Below, piece after piece: positions 26,619 to 34,828 of a stretch of 62,714 bases of DNA. The number at the start of each line of letters is the position of its first letter. Within the stretch, counting starts at the first letter, position 1. Made by a program: the position numbers and the translations under genes. The DNA is taken from assembly GCA_023261755.1 (NCBI GenBank), contig JAGDXS010000005.1, forward strand, positions 1-62,714, read 5' to 3'. Below the pieces are notes generated by a model that did not search any database, was not told where the DNA came from, and saw only the letters and a program-made list of their open reading frames with translations. The DNA is from Thermoplasmata archaeon (GTDB lineage Archaea > Thermoplasmatota > Thermoplasmata > Thermoplasmatales > ARK-15).

Positions 26619-27728
26619 TTAATGCACCCCTTTATAAATTTCTGCTACCTTAGCAACACCTTCAGGCATTGTTGCAAAGGCATCAATTCCATTGTCCTTC
26701 AGGATTTGCCTACCCTCTTCTTCATGGACACCATTTAATCTTACTACTATTGGTAAATTAATATTGTATTCTTTTTTTGCGAGTACGATTCCTTGAGCCA
26801 CAGTATCACATTTTGTGACACCGCCGAAAATATTTACGAATATTATCTTTGGCTGTGCTTTTAAAACTAATGGAAAGGCATTTTTAACAATATCCACGCT
26901 GTCCGTACCACCCAAATCTAAGAAATTCCTTGGTTTAAGGCCGTGGAGTAATAATGAATCAAGTGTAGCCATGGTAAGGCCTGCACCATTTGCAATAACA
27001 CCAATATCTCCATCCAATTCCACAAATGAATAATCCTGCATTTTAGCAATCCTTTCAAGATCCGTAAGATCATCAAGATTTACAGGAACATCCTTGTGCC
27101 TGAAAAGTGAATCTGAATCAACAATTACTTTTGAATCTGCAGCAATTATATTTCCCTCTTTTGTTATTACCAATGGATTAATTTCCACCAATTCACAATC
27201 GTATGTTTGGAATAAAGTGTACATATTTTTCAATAAATTAGATAATTGTTTTGATTGTTCGGAATTTAGATTTAATTTCTTTGAAACCATCTTTGAAAGA
27301 TAAGGTGAATATCCAATGAGTGGATCTATCCAATGCATATATATTTTAGATTCCTCAACAGTTTCAATTTCAACGCCACCCTCTGCGCTAGCCATTACAA
27401 GTGGCCTCTTTTTACCTCTATCTATTGTAATTGAAATATAAAGCTCCTTATCAATATTCAACTTCCTCTCAACAAGGATATATTTTACCTTTGATCCTTT
27501 AATTGTTTGGGAAAATAATTCTGTTGCTTTAGCTATTGCATCATTTTTGTTATCTGCAAATTTAATTCCACCTGCTTTTCCTCTTCCGCCTACAAGTACC
27601 TGCGATTTCAATGCTACTGGAAAAATGTCATCTCTTATTTCCTTCGGATCCTGTATTACATATCCATCTGGTACTGGTATACCAAATTTTTTAAACAACT
27701 CTTTGCCTTGGAATTCATACAAATTCAT
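26619..27728 (-). CDS. sucC: Succinyl-CoA synthetase (ADP-forming) beta subunit
   Basis: ATP-grasp subunit that binds nucleotide and forms the active enzyme with SucD. Motifs are MNLYEFQGKELF at the N-terminus, KSQVLVGGRGKAGGI, the grasp segment DCELVEINPLVI, ADSKVIVD, ANGAGLTMATLD, NFLDLGG and INIFGG-like VNIFGGVTKCD. I use ATG 27728: AGGTGA (27740-27735) is six bases upstream of it but touches the track's ATG 27734, which would leave no spacer. It forms a two-gene operon with sucD. The KorABCD complex that supplies succinyl-CoA is 7 kb away. Confidence 0.95.
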   Translation of the reverse strand: MNLYEFQGKELFKKFGIPVPDGYVIQDPKEIRDDIFPVALKSQVLVGGRGKAGGIKFADNKNDAIAKATELFSQTIKGSKVKYILVERKLNIDKELYISITIDRGKKRPLVMASAEGGVEIETVEESKIYMHWIDPLIGYSPYLSKMVSKKLNLNSEQSKQLSNLLKNMYTLFQTYDCELVEINPLVITKEGNIIAADSKVIVDSDSLFRHKDVPVNLDDLTDLERIAKMQDYSFVELDGDIGVIANGAGLTMATLDSLLLHGLKPRNFLDLGGTDSVDIVKNAFPLVLKAQPKIIFVNIFGGVTKCDTVAQGIVLAKKEYNINLPIVVRLNGVHEEEGRQILKDNGIDAFATMPEGVAKVAEIYKGVH

Positions 27729-27789
27729 GCACATTCACCTTTTCATGGTAAAGGAAGATTTATTAAATAAATTTTTCATCATCCCTTAG

Positions 27790-28062
27790 ATGGTTGTAAA
27801 GGATAAAATTGGAAGAAAAAGATACGTAATTGTATATAATACAGATAATCTAAGCGATATTCTAAAGCACATACATTTGAAATTCCATATGAATCTTAGG
27901 TTTATTTTAAAGCTTGGTCATTACTCCATAATAAAAATTCCACATTATGAAAAGAATAAATTCTTGGAATTATTAATGGAATTTAATGTTCCAACTATGA
28001 AAACAACAGGAACTTTAAAAAAGGCAAAGGAAATAATAAAAAATAAGGAGCTAGGGCACTAA
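27790..28062 (+). CDS. Small protein, probable RNase P component 2 (Pop5-like)
   Basis: The 90-residue protein starts MVVKDKIGRKRYVIVY and ends TTGTLKKAKEIIKNK. Archaeal Pop5 proteins have the same plan: a basic RYI strand near the start, a central strand-helix (here GHYSIIKIPHYEKNKFLELL) and a C-terminal SGTI(R/K)KAK motif. Those features, size and fold order are the basis for the call. It is shorter than typical Pop5 (about 110-120), so the call is tentative. It is divergent from sucC and its last 12 bases overlap the convergent DUF763 gene. Confidence 0.5.
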   Translation: MVVKDKIGRKRYVIVYNTDNLSDILKHIHLKFHMNLRFILKLGHYSIIKIPHYEKNKFLELLMEFNVPTMKTTGTLKKAKEIIKNKELGH

Positions 28063-29169
28063 ATTTTTCAATTTTTCAAGGGCAATTTTCCTATCTGAAT
28101 AGTCAAGGCCTTCAAGCATTTTTTCTAAAAAAGATATGGATTCATCATATGCTTTTCTATCTACAGGTTTAGGCACTCCATCTTTACCACCTAGAGCAAA
28201 TGAATATTTTACAGGATCTTTCCAAGATGGCTCTTTACCAAAAATTATGTTACCAATATAGGCCAATGCCCTTACAGTGGAAGGACCAACATTTTTTAAT
28301 GAAATTAATTCTTCATAATTTTTGGGTTGAAATTCATAAATGGATCTTAAATTTTCCCAATTTATTTTCCAGGGCATTGTAAAATATTTCATATTATTAA
28401 AATAGTCAAGTGTCCTGATACTTTTATTTTCTTGAATAAATAAATTTATATATTTTTCTGGATTTTCTTTTGCTATTTCCAAGGAAATTTTTCTTGTATC
28501 TTCACTTTCCTTTGCTGTGAGGTCTAATACTTTATCTAAAATTAGATCTGATGCAATTCCGGAATGTGGTTCTTCAACAAAAGATTTGATGTCGCCAAGC
28601 CAATGGTATCGTCTTGCATACCTTGTATCTGAATTCATTCCCTGTTGAATTACAGCCCAATCACCTTTTTCCGTAATAATCATGGTATGGAAATAAAGGT
28701 TAAAACCATCCTGAATTAATGTATTATCTACCTTAGCACTAATTCTTGAAGCATATATTAGGTTATCAACATATTTATCATTAATAAAAGAAATTTCACC
28801 TAACCTTCTAATTTCATTGGGTGTATTTAATGATATCTTTCCCTTGCCACCAACTACCTTTATGCCAATATCACTTTTACTGAGCGCTTCCTTTATTGCT
28901 CCCATTAATACTGTTGTTGTTCCTGATGAATGCCAGTCAAAGCCTACTACCATGGAAAATGCTTGGAAAAAATATGGATTGGAGAGTCTCCTTAAAACTT
29001 CAGTTTTACCATACTCATCATTGATAATTGTTATAATGGAGCCAGATAACTTTACCATTCTAGGAAAAAGCCATTTGGGAGCATGACCGTAATGCAAAGG
29101 TAAATTCGCATAACCAGTTTTTTGCACAAAAAAATAAGTTATTTTTAAAAGATAAATTTTTTCATTCAT
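28051..29169 (-). CDS. DUF763 family protein
   Basis: Matches the DUF763 family found in archaea and some bacteria, function not established. Motifs are TGYANLPLHYGHAPKWL at the N-terminus, VVGFDWHSSGTTTVLMGA, MIITEKGDWAVIQQGMN and a helix-hairpin-helix-like stretch near 300 (LKNVGPSTVRALAYI) suggesting nucleic-acid contact. DUF763 proteins usually begin just before TGxAxLPLH, so GTG 29127 is a likely true start. The upstream ATG 29169 adds 14 residues but overlaps the DUF998 stop, which would suit translational coupling. It is the second gene of a pair with the DUF998 protein. Confidence 0.85.
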   Translation of the reverse strand: MNEKIYLLKITYFFVQKTGYANLPLHYGHAPKWLFPRMVKLSGSIITIINDEYGKTEVLRRLSNPYFFQAFSMVVGFDWHSSGTTTVLMGAIKEALSKSDIGIKVVGGKGKISLNTPNEIRRLGEISFINDKYVDNLIYASRISAKVDNTLIQDGFNLYFHTMIITEKGDWAVIQQGMNSDTRYARRYHWLGDIKSFVEEPHSGIASDLILDKVLDLTAKESEDTRKISLEIAKENPEKYINLFIQENKSIRTLDYFNNMKYFTMPWKINWENLRSIYEFQPKNYEELISLKNVGPSTVRALAYIGNIIFGKEPSWKDPVKYSFALGGKDGVPKPVDRKAYDESISFLEKMLEGLDYSDRKIALEKLKNLVP

Positions 29170-29731
29170 TAAATTTGTATTTGAAAATGCTAAATATAAT
29201 TATCCATATGGATAGAACAATCGCCTCCCCCATTTCAGGAATAGCTTTTCCATTTCCTAATGGAAGATCAAGTATTATGCCAAGGGCTAATATTCCCATT
29301 AATAACGTTGTCAATCCGAAGTATAATTTTGCCTTGAAATAATGAATGCTCATTATAACCATTGCTAAAGGGAATAAAAGAAAGAAACCGTATGAAAAAA
29401 TTAAATGCAGATTATAAGGTGAATGTTCTGTAAAAACACCTATTAATGAAAAAGATATTGACCCGATTATCATGATTATTAAAGAAATTTTAGAAATAAT
29501 ATCTTTTGTTTCTATTTCCTTCAAAATGAAGAATATTGCCAATATAATGCCTCCTATTATTAAAGTAGAGTTGAACAAAAATTGTGGAAAAGTACCGAAC
29601 AATCCAGCACCTATATCACTTAAATAATTATTTACCCATGAAAAATTATGTGAAAAGAGGGTAGATAAAGATACAAAGATAAGGGCATATAAAGATCCTA
29701 CCAAACCTAGAACATTGAAAATCTTTTTCAT
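29162..29731 (-). CDS. DUF998 family membrane protein
   Basis: An integral membrane protein of 189 residues with six predicted helices. It shows the DUF998 hallmarks NYLSDIGAG after helix 1, N(S)TLIIGG in helix 2, GVFTEHSPYNLHLI between helices 3 and 4 with a buried His, and a final helix pair. The biochemical role of the family is not known. It is upstream of and overlaps the DUF763 gene by 8 bases. Confidence 0.8.
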   Translation of the reverse strand: MKKIFNVLGLVGSLYALIFVSLSTLFSHNFSWVNNYLSDIGAGLFGTFPQFLFNSTLIIGGIILAIFFILKEIETKDIISKISLIIMIIGSISFSLIGVFTEHSPYNLHLIFSYGFFLLFPLAMVIMSIHYFKAKLYFGLTTLLMGILALGIILDLPLGNGKAIPEMGEAIVLSIWIIIFSIFKYKFNE

Positions 29732-29880
29732 ATATATTTTGCAATTAAATCAATATATATAAAATTTATTTTTAAAAAAACCTAAATTTTTTAAAAAATT
29801 TTAAAATGATTTCAAATTTATATGCTCTATATATTTTTTTAGAGAAAATTTTTTAAAATAGTTATTTTTACCATGTTAAG

Positions 29881-30264
29881 GTGGCAGATAATTTAGAAAT
29901 TATAACTCGAGAGACTCTTTTCAAAGTGTTATTTAAGGTACTTTCAAAAAAAGGAATGGATAAAAATGAAATTTATGAATTGACAGAATATGTTCTAAGT
30001 TTTTTTGGATTTGATGATTATCTTGTGGATAATATTCTTACTCCTTTAGATAGGGATATTTTTTATTATCTTGAAGAATGTGGCATTTTTAAGGCAGAAT
30101 CTATGGAAGTAAATTTGCTCAAGGGAAGGCAATGGAGAATACATTTTTGGACATACAGGAAAGATAACATACAAAAAATAATTGAAACTGAGGACAACAT
30201 TGAAATAGAAAATCCAGAAAAACTATATGAAAAAATATTTAATGAGCATGATGAAGTAAAATGA
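29881..30264 (+). CDS. Small acidic protein, probable DUF6015 (Thermoplasmata-type)
   Basis: The 127-residue soluble protein starts at GTG 29881. Helices at 5-50 include LSKKGMDKNEIYELTEYVLSFFGFDD. Then comes LTPLDRDIFYYLEECGIF, a winged-helix-like segment, and GRQWRIHFW, where the beta wing would be. The pattern 'FFGF-D-DN-L-P-DRD-FY-LEE-GI-...-G-EWRIH-W' is one I associate with DUF6015. I infer a helical DNA- or protein-binding adaptor. The stop overlaps the next start (ATGA), so it is expressed with the FtsZ-like protein. An 18-bp perfect A/T palindrome (29784-29801) lies in the upstream gap. Confidence 0.65.
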   Translation: MADNLEIITRETLFKVLFKVLSKKGMDKNEIYELTEYVLSFFGFDDYLVDNILTPLDRDIFYYLEECGIFKAESMEVNLLKGRQWRIHFWTYRKDNIQKIIETEDNIEIENPEKLYEKIFNEHDEVK

Positions 30265-31073
30265 GAGCAGTATGTGTAGTTGGATTGGGTAAAAATAGCA
30301 TAAATTTAGCTAGGAACATCTCTTTAAATTTAAAATTAAATAAATTGTTAATTAGCAATGAGCCGGGTAATGAAAACATATTCATAGAGAAAGAAAAAAT
30401 ATCATTTTTAGAATCTGAAAAGGTAAGTACAGAATACGATGAAATATTTGTAAATATTTTAAATAATTATAAAAATACTGAATTATTCATTGTAATTTCA
30501 GATATGTATGATATTTATTCAATTTCGCTAACAAAGATATTTGGAAGATTTGCCAAAAAATTTCATTTGAACAGTTTGGCTATTCTTTTATTACCATCGG
30601 CATCTGAAATAAATAAGTATGAGAATGCGGAAAAGCAGATTGAAAACTTTAAAGAAAATTATAATTTAATAATAAGGATAGGTAAAGATGGAATATTCAA
30701 GGAATTCAAAGATTTACCAATTAAATTTATTGATAAGGTAGAATATGAAATTACATTATTGCTAATTAAAAACTTAGCAGAAGTATTTTCAATTCAGGAA
30801 ATAATAAATATTTCAAGTGTATCAAAAGAGTTGGGTTTTGGTTTAAGCATCACTGAAAGAATGGATAAACTTGTCGAGGCATTTCAGGAAGCAGAATCAT
30901 CACCCTGGCTAAATAATGGTAAAAATAATTATATAATAAGTTTTAATGGTATTGTTGAATATGGTGATATAACTCAAATAGAGAAAATTATCAAATTCAA
31001 AAATTTTAATATAAAAATAAATAAGAACTTAAATCAAGGTAGGAAAATAGAAATTTTAATTTTAAATTACTAA
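30261..31073 (+). CDS. Divergent FtsZ/tubulin-family protein lacking the GTPase signature
   Basis: Read against archaeal FtsZ, the 270 residues keep the domain order. The first strand and T1-like loop VVGLGKNSINLARN corresponds to VVGxGGxGNNxxxR. LFIVISDMYDIYSISLTKIFGRFAKK aligns with the segment that carries the tubulin signature GGGTGTG, which is lost here. NSLAILLLPSASE matches the next strand, and YENAEKQIENFKENYNLIIRI the H6/S6 region. The C-terminal domain is kept: ERMDKLVEAFQEAESSPWL matches RAxxAxxxAxxSPLL, with NGI-EYGDIT and a final beta strand. The T7 catalytic loop (NxDxxD) is INISSVSKE. It therefore probably cannot hydrolyse GTP and may cap or regulate FtsZ. Coupled by ATGA to the upstream small gene. 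Confidence 0.6.
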   Translation: MRAVCVVGLGKNSINLARNISLNLKLNKLLISNEPGNENIFIEKEKISFLESEKVSTEYDEIFVNILNNYKNTELFIVISDMYDIYSISLTKIFGRFAKKFHLNSLAILLLPSASEINKYENAEKQIENFKENYNLIIRIGKDGIFKEFKDLPIKFIDKVEYEITLLLIKNLAEVFSIQEIINISSVSKELGFGLSITERMDKLVEAFQEAESSPWLNNGKNNYIISFNGIVEYGDITQIEKIIKFKNFNIKINKNLNQGRKIEILILNY

Positions 31074-31173
31074 AAAATTTTTATTTAAAGGAATCCATAC
31101 TGTTTTTAAAAAAATACATTATTAAAATATTTCATAGAAAAAATTATTACCTAGTATTTGATATTTAATATTA

Positions 31174-32019
31174 ATGGAGGACATTTTAGATTTAGGGAAA
31201 ATAAATAGAATTTTGATACCGACTAACAAAAATCCGCTTATGGAAAAGTCTATTGATTATATAACAAATATTTTCCCAGATGCGACCTATTATACAATAG
31301 GTGTTGTAGATATAAGCGGTGAAGCTATTATGCTTTATACGAGCTATTCTTCAGACTATCTTGATATAATGGAATCTCTTGAAAAGGATGCAATAAACGA
31401 GGCAGTCGAATTATTAAAGAAAAAAAATGTTAAAATGGGTGATTCTTGCATTGCTAAGGGATTCCCAGCAAAAACAATTCTAGACTATTCAAAAAAAAAT
31501 AATATTAATTTGATAGTTCTAACAACAAGTTCAAAGCTGGGAACGGAAGGTTTTAAACTTGGATCAACTGTTAAAAGGATAATAGAAAAAAGTAAGATAC
31601 CTACATTATTGATTACACCGGTTTCAAAATGTGGTAAAATTGAAAAAGTATTTAATCCATCAAGTGGGAGTAAATATTCATTTAGGGCAAGCATGCTTTC
31701 TATTAGTTTTGCTAAGCATTTTAATGCTTCAGTAAAAATGTTGCATTTCGGAAAAATAAAAAACCAGAATTTAATAAATACACTGGAAAATTATGCTCAA
31801 TCTTTGGGAGTTAAATTCGAAATAGAAGAATATGAGGGAAATTATCTTCTCAAAAAAATTGTTGATGAAACTGAAAAATATGACATAATGATCGCATCGA
31901 GAGGAAGAAAGGGCTTTTCATATAAGTTTAGATATTTTTCACCAGAATTGGCTTTGGGTAAATTGGAAAAAGAAGTGATCGAACTCTCCAAGATTCCAAT
32001 AATGCTAATAAATGAATAA
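31174..32019 (+). CDS. Tandem universal stress protein (two UspA domains)
   Basis: Two UspA-type Rossmann domains in one chain. Domain 1 (about 10-150) has RILIPTNKNPLMEKSIDYI, LIVLTTSSKLG and an ATP-loop-like KLGSTVKRII ending in IPTLLITP. Domain 2 (about 155-281) has the equivalent SFRASMLSISFAKHF, MIASRGRKGFS and a final IPIMLIN. Domain 2 lacks a clear G-x9-GS nucleotide loop. Usp proteins respond to stress or act as nucleotide-binding adaptors. It is a single gene. A 100-base AT-rich gap precedes it. Confidence 0.85.
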   Translation: MEDILDLGKINRILIPTNKNPLMEKSIDYITNIFPDATYYTIGVVDISGEAIMLYTSYSSDYLDIMESLEKDAINEAVELLKKKNVKMGDSCIAKGFPAKTILDYSKKNNINLIVLTTSSKLGTEGFKLGSTVKRIIEKSKIPTLLITPVSKCGKIEKVFNPSSGSKYSFRASMLSISFAKHFNASVKMLHFGKIKNQNLINTLENYAQSLGVKFEIEEYEGNYLLKKIVDETEKYDIMIASRGRKGFSYKFRYFSPELALGKLEKEVIELSKIPIMLINE

Positions 32020-32037
32020 TAAAATATTTTAAAAATG

Positions 32038-32046
32038 TTTTTATAA
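32038..32046 (+). promoter_or_regulatory. TATA-like element for the glycosyltransferase gene
   Basis: TTTTTATAA is centred about 27 bases before ATG 32069, consistent with a leaderless transcript for the glycosyltransferase-flippase pair. Confidence 0.45.
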
Positions 32047-32068
32047 GTTTTTTATTTTAACATAACAA

Positions 32069-33112
32069 ATGAAAGTTGCCTTTGCCGTCTGTTCACTTGG
32101 TCTTGGTCATGCGTCTCGTTCATTGCCGTTAATAAATGCACTAATTAAAGAAGGCAACGAAGTGACCGTTATTGCACATGGAAGATCAAAAAACTATATT
32201 GAAAAATCTTTGGAAAATATAAATATAATAGATCTGCCTGATTATCCCTTAGAGTATACTAAAACAAGGGCATCATTTTTTCCAAATATAATATTGAAAT
32301 CACCTGCCATTGTTAGCTCTTTCATAGAAGAGCATAAGGAATTTTTAAATCTGCAAAAAAAACATAACTTTGATTTAATAATTTCCGATAACAGGTACGG
32401 TATTTTCGATCCCAATGTCCCTTCTTATATTATTACTCATCAATTGAGAATCATGAATCCGTTCAGGATTAGAACGCTTGAAACATTGAGTATGGTTTAT
32501 AACAATTATGTAAGCAAATTTTTCAGGAAAATTTTTGTACCAGATTTTGAAGATAATTCATTATCTGGAAATTTATCTCATGAGATAAAATTCATAGAGA
32601 AGAATAAAATAAAATACATAGGCCCTTTGTCAAATTTTAGGAAATTGGATATGCCTAAGGATATAGACATACTTTTTACAATATCAGGGCCGGAGCCCCA
32701 GAGAACAATATTTGAAGAAATTATTTTAAGGGAAATAAAAAAATTTGATGGAAAATATTATATTGTTTTAGGAAGGCCTGATAAAAATAAAAATGATGGA
32801 AATATCATTAGTTTCGCTTCACATGAAGAAATGGAAAAACTTTACAACAGGGCTAAGATAATAATTTCCAGGTCAGGATATTCAACTATTATGGACATAT
32901 TTTACATAGGAGGGAAAGCCTTTTTTATACCAACACCATCTCAGCCTGAGCAGGAATACCTAGCTGAGTATCTTTACAATAAAAATGTAAGCGGATATTC
33001 AAAACAGGAAGAGTTTGAATTAAATTTAATAACAACTGAAAATTTCACAGGTTTCGATGGAGGATACAATAAAGAAGATAGTGTAAAAAAATTCATGGAT
33101 GAAGTGATGTAA
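32069..33112 (+). CDS. GT-B glycosyltransferase (GT28/MurG-like, archaeal)
   Basis: The N-terminus CSLGLGHASRSLPLINAL is the glycine-rich GHxxR loop of MurG-like enzymes. The C-terminal half has the nucleotide-sugar site: ISGPEP, YIVLGRP, ISRSGYSTIMDIFYIGGKAFFIPTPSQPEQEYLAEYL, with the conserved Gly-x-ST and Q-E-A-like ligands. These enzymes transfer a sugar from UDP- or GDP-donors to lipid or protein acceptors. The acceptor here is unknown. It is followed after 2 bases by a flippase-like membrane protein, so a role in glycolipid or S-layer/glycoprotein synthesis is a reasonable inference. Confidence 0.85.
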   Translation: MKVAFAVCSLGLGHASRSLPLINALIKEGNEVTVIAHGRSKNYIEKSLENINIIDLPDYPLEYTKTRASFFPNIILKSPAIVSSFIEEHKEFLNLQKKHNFDLIISDNRYGIFDPNVPSYIITHQLRIMNPFRIRTLETLSMVYNNYVSKFFRKIFVPDFEDNSLSGNLSHEIKFIEKNKIKYIGPLSNFRKLDMPKDIDILFTISGPEPQRTIFEEIILREIKKFDGKYYIVLGRPDKNKNDGNIISFASHEEMEKLYNRAKIIISRSGYSTIMDIFYIGGKAFFIPTPSQPEQEYLAEYLYNKNVSGYSKQEEFELNLITTENFTGFDGGYNKEDSVKKFMDEVM

Positions 33113-33114
33113 TA

Positions 33115-34119
33115 ATGAAGGGAGGATGGAGTACCAAGGTTCTGATCATTTCCGTTATAATAAGTGTAGTAGTTATAGCAATAATAATTTCAGGAACTTA
33201 TTCAAGTGATACAATTAAAGAGATTCTTTCAATTGACCCAACATTAATTTTGGTGGCATTGGGTCTTCATTTAGTATATTGGTTTTCATGGGCAGGAAGG
33301 ATTAAGGTTCTTGCTAAAAGCTTGAATTATAAAATCACTTATTTTCAATCTTTGAATATAGTAGTTTTGAATGTTTTAGCCGCATCTGTAACGCCATCAA
33401 ATGCAGGGGGTGAACCTGTAAGGATAAAAATGCTAAATGATCTTGGAGTAAGGGGTGGAGATGCAACTGCAATAGTTATTGGTGAAAGGGTCTCCGATGC
33501 AATATTTTTGCTCTCTCTTTTTCCCATATTATTGATATTTTTTAGTTTCATGCTCTCAGGACTACTCGGATATTTGCTTTTCATTGCAGTTATTCTTCTA
33601 GGTTCTCTTTTGTTGATAGTCTTTATAATAGTATGGAAACATAAAAATTTTGAAAAGTTAATAGAAAAATTGGAGCCTCTGGTAAAAATTTTTATCAGAA
33701 AACCTGAGAAAAGATTCAAAATAATGGAGAAATTAAAACAGGAATTCAAATATTTTTATCAGGGTCTGCATATACTGATCATGAGAAGAAAAATAAATTT
33801 TGTAATAGTGATTCTGCTCAGTGCAATATTATGGATTTCAGATTTTATAATTTTCTCAGTTGTTTTACTTGCATTTCATCAAAATCCACTTTGGGCTTAT
33901 TCAATCCTGGCCCAAATTTTCATAGTTCTATTAACAATAATTCCAATTTCACCAGGCGGAAGTGGTATTGTTGAATTAGCAGCAGCATTTCTATATGGCC
34001 CATTTATCCCTAAGGATATAATAGGCGTTGTAATTCTAATTTGGAGATTTATAGTATTCTATTTGAATATTATAATAGGGCTCATTTTCACAATAAGGCA
34101 TGTGGTAAAAAATTATTAG
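33115..34119 (+). CDS. Lysylphosphatidylglycerol synthase TM-region/UPF0104 family membrane protein (flippase-like)
   Basis: Eight or so membrane helices over 334 residues, with the UPF0104/AglD-type signature: SVTPSNAGGEPVRIKML, near residue 93, followed by AIVIGERVSDAIF, and the late SPGGSGIVELAAAFLYG. Family members move or modify lipid-linked substrates, and in haloarchaea AglD transfers dolichol-bound mannose. Its place directly downstream of a GT-B glycosyltransferase suggests a joint role at the membrane. Confidence 0.85.
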   Translation: MKGGWSTKVLIISVIISVVVIAIIISGTYSSDTIKEILSIDPTLILVALGLHLVYWFSWAGRIKVLAKSLNYKITYFQSLNIVVLNVLAASVTPSNAGGEPVRIKMLNDLGVRGGDATAIVIGERVSDAIFLLSLFPILLIFFSFMLSGLLGYLLFIAVILLGSLLLIVFIIVWKHKNFEKLIEKLEPLVKIFIRKPEKRFKIMEKLKQEFKYFYQGLHILIMRRKINFVIVILLSAILWISDFIIFSVVLLAFHQNPLWAYSILAQIFIVLLTIIPISPGGSGIVELAAAFLYGPFIPKDIIGVVILIWRFIVFYLNIIIGLIFTIRHVVKNY

Positions 34120-34155
34120 TAATTTTTTTATAAAAGTAATCTATTCTATAAAATA

Positions 34156-34335
34156 ATGAAAATTCAAATTTGTCCAGTATGCGGAAGCACAGATATTTAT
34201 TACGAAGCTGGAATGATCACTGGAGAAAAATACAAGTGCAACAATTGCGGTTATGTGGGATCATTCATCCTTGAAATAGAGGAAAAGGATTATGAAGAAT
34301 TTTTAAAAACTATAAAGAATAACCAGCATAAATAG
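34156..34335 (+). CDS. Small zinc-ribbon protein (59 residues, absent from ORF track)
   Basis: ATG 34156 opens a 59-codon frame ending at TAG 34333-34335. It holds a classic zinc ribbon, CPVCGSTDIYYEAG then CNNCGYVGSF, followed by an acidic helix (LEIEEKDYEEFLKTI). This is like the small Zn-ribbon proteins common in archaea, which are often transcription- or RNA-associated. A TATA-like TTTTTATAAAAG lies about 25-30 bases upstream. Its 3' end overlaps the convergent korC gene by 26 bases. Missed by the track only because of its size. Confidence 0.8.
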   Translation: MKIQICPVCGSTDIYYEAGMITGEKYKCNNCGYVGSFILEIEEKDYEEFLKTIKNNQHK

Positions 34336-34828
34336 CCTTGATATCCTCATCCAAAAATCTCTTTGAAACATACATTCTTACGCTTTTTTCAAGAGCCTCA
34401 ATAGGTATGTGGCCCGTAATTTTTGCATATGCACCTAAAAGTACCATGTTTGATATCCTGGGATTTGATATCTTTTCTGCTATCTCTGAAGCGTTTATTT
34501 TATAAATATTCTTCAATTCCTCAGGTATGTTTTTTACCATTGTTGAATCTATGATCACATGATCGCTTTTTTTAATTAAATCTATGTACCTGTCAAATGT
34601 TTTTTGGTACATAATGATCATAACATTTGGTTCCGTGATCATTAAATCATAAATGTAATCATCATCAACAATGATATCAGAAGTTGTTACACCTGACCTT
34701 ACTGCTGCAGTATAAGACCTAGTCATAACAACATTCTTTTTAAGTACGGTAGAAAAGGTTTGTGAGAGAATCGTACCTGCTAAAACAACACCTTGACCGG
34801 CCCAGCCACCTATTCTTATCTGAATCAT
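34310..34828 (-). CDS. korC: 2-oxoacid:ferredoxin oxidoreductase gamma subunit (KorC type)
   Basis: The gamma subunit links the ThDP enzyme to the complex. Of 172 residues, the start IRIGGWAGQGVVLAG is the family's glycine-rich loop, followed by TRSYTAAVRSGVTTSDII and NMVLLGAYAKI. It is the last gene of the minus-strand korD-korA-korB-korC operon, its start overlapping korB by 4 bases. Confidence 0.93.
   Translation of the reverse strand: MIQIRIGGWAGQGVVLAGTILSQTFSTVLKKNVVMTRSYTAAVRSGVTTSDIIVDDDYIYDLMITEPNVMIIMYQKTFDRYIDLIKKSDHVIIDSTMVKNIPEELKNIYKINASEIAEKISNPRISNMVLLGAYAKITGHIPIEALEKSVRMYVSKRFLDEDIKAIYAGYSL

Noticed and set aside
29784-29844. 18-bp A/T palindrome and CTCTA...TAGAG hairpin upstream of the 29881 gene as an operator
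   Set aside because: An A6/T6 palindrome is expected by chance in DNA this AT-rich, and the short hairpin has only 5-bp arms.
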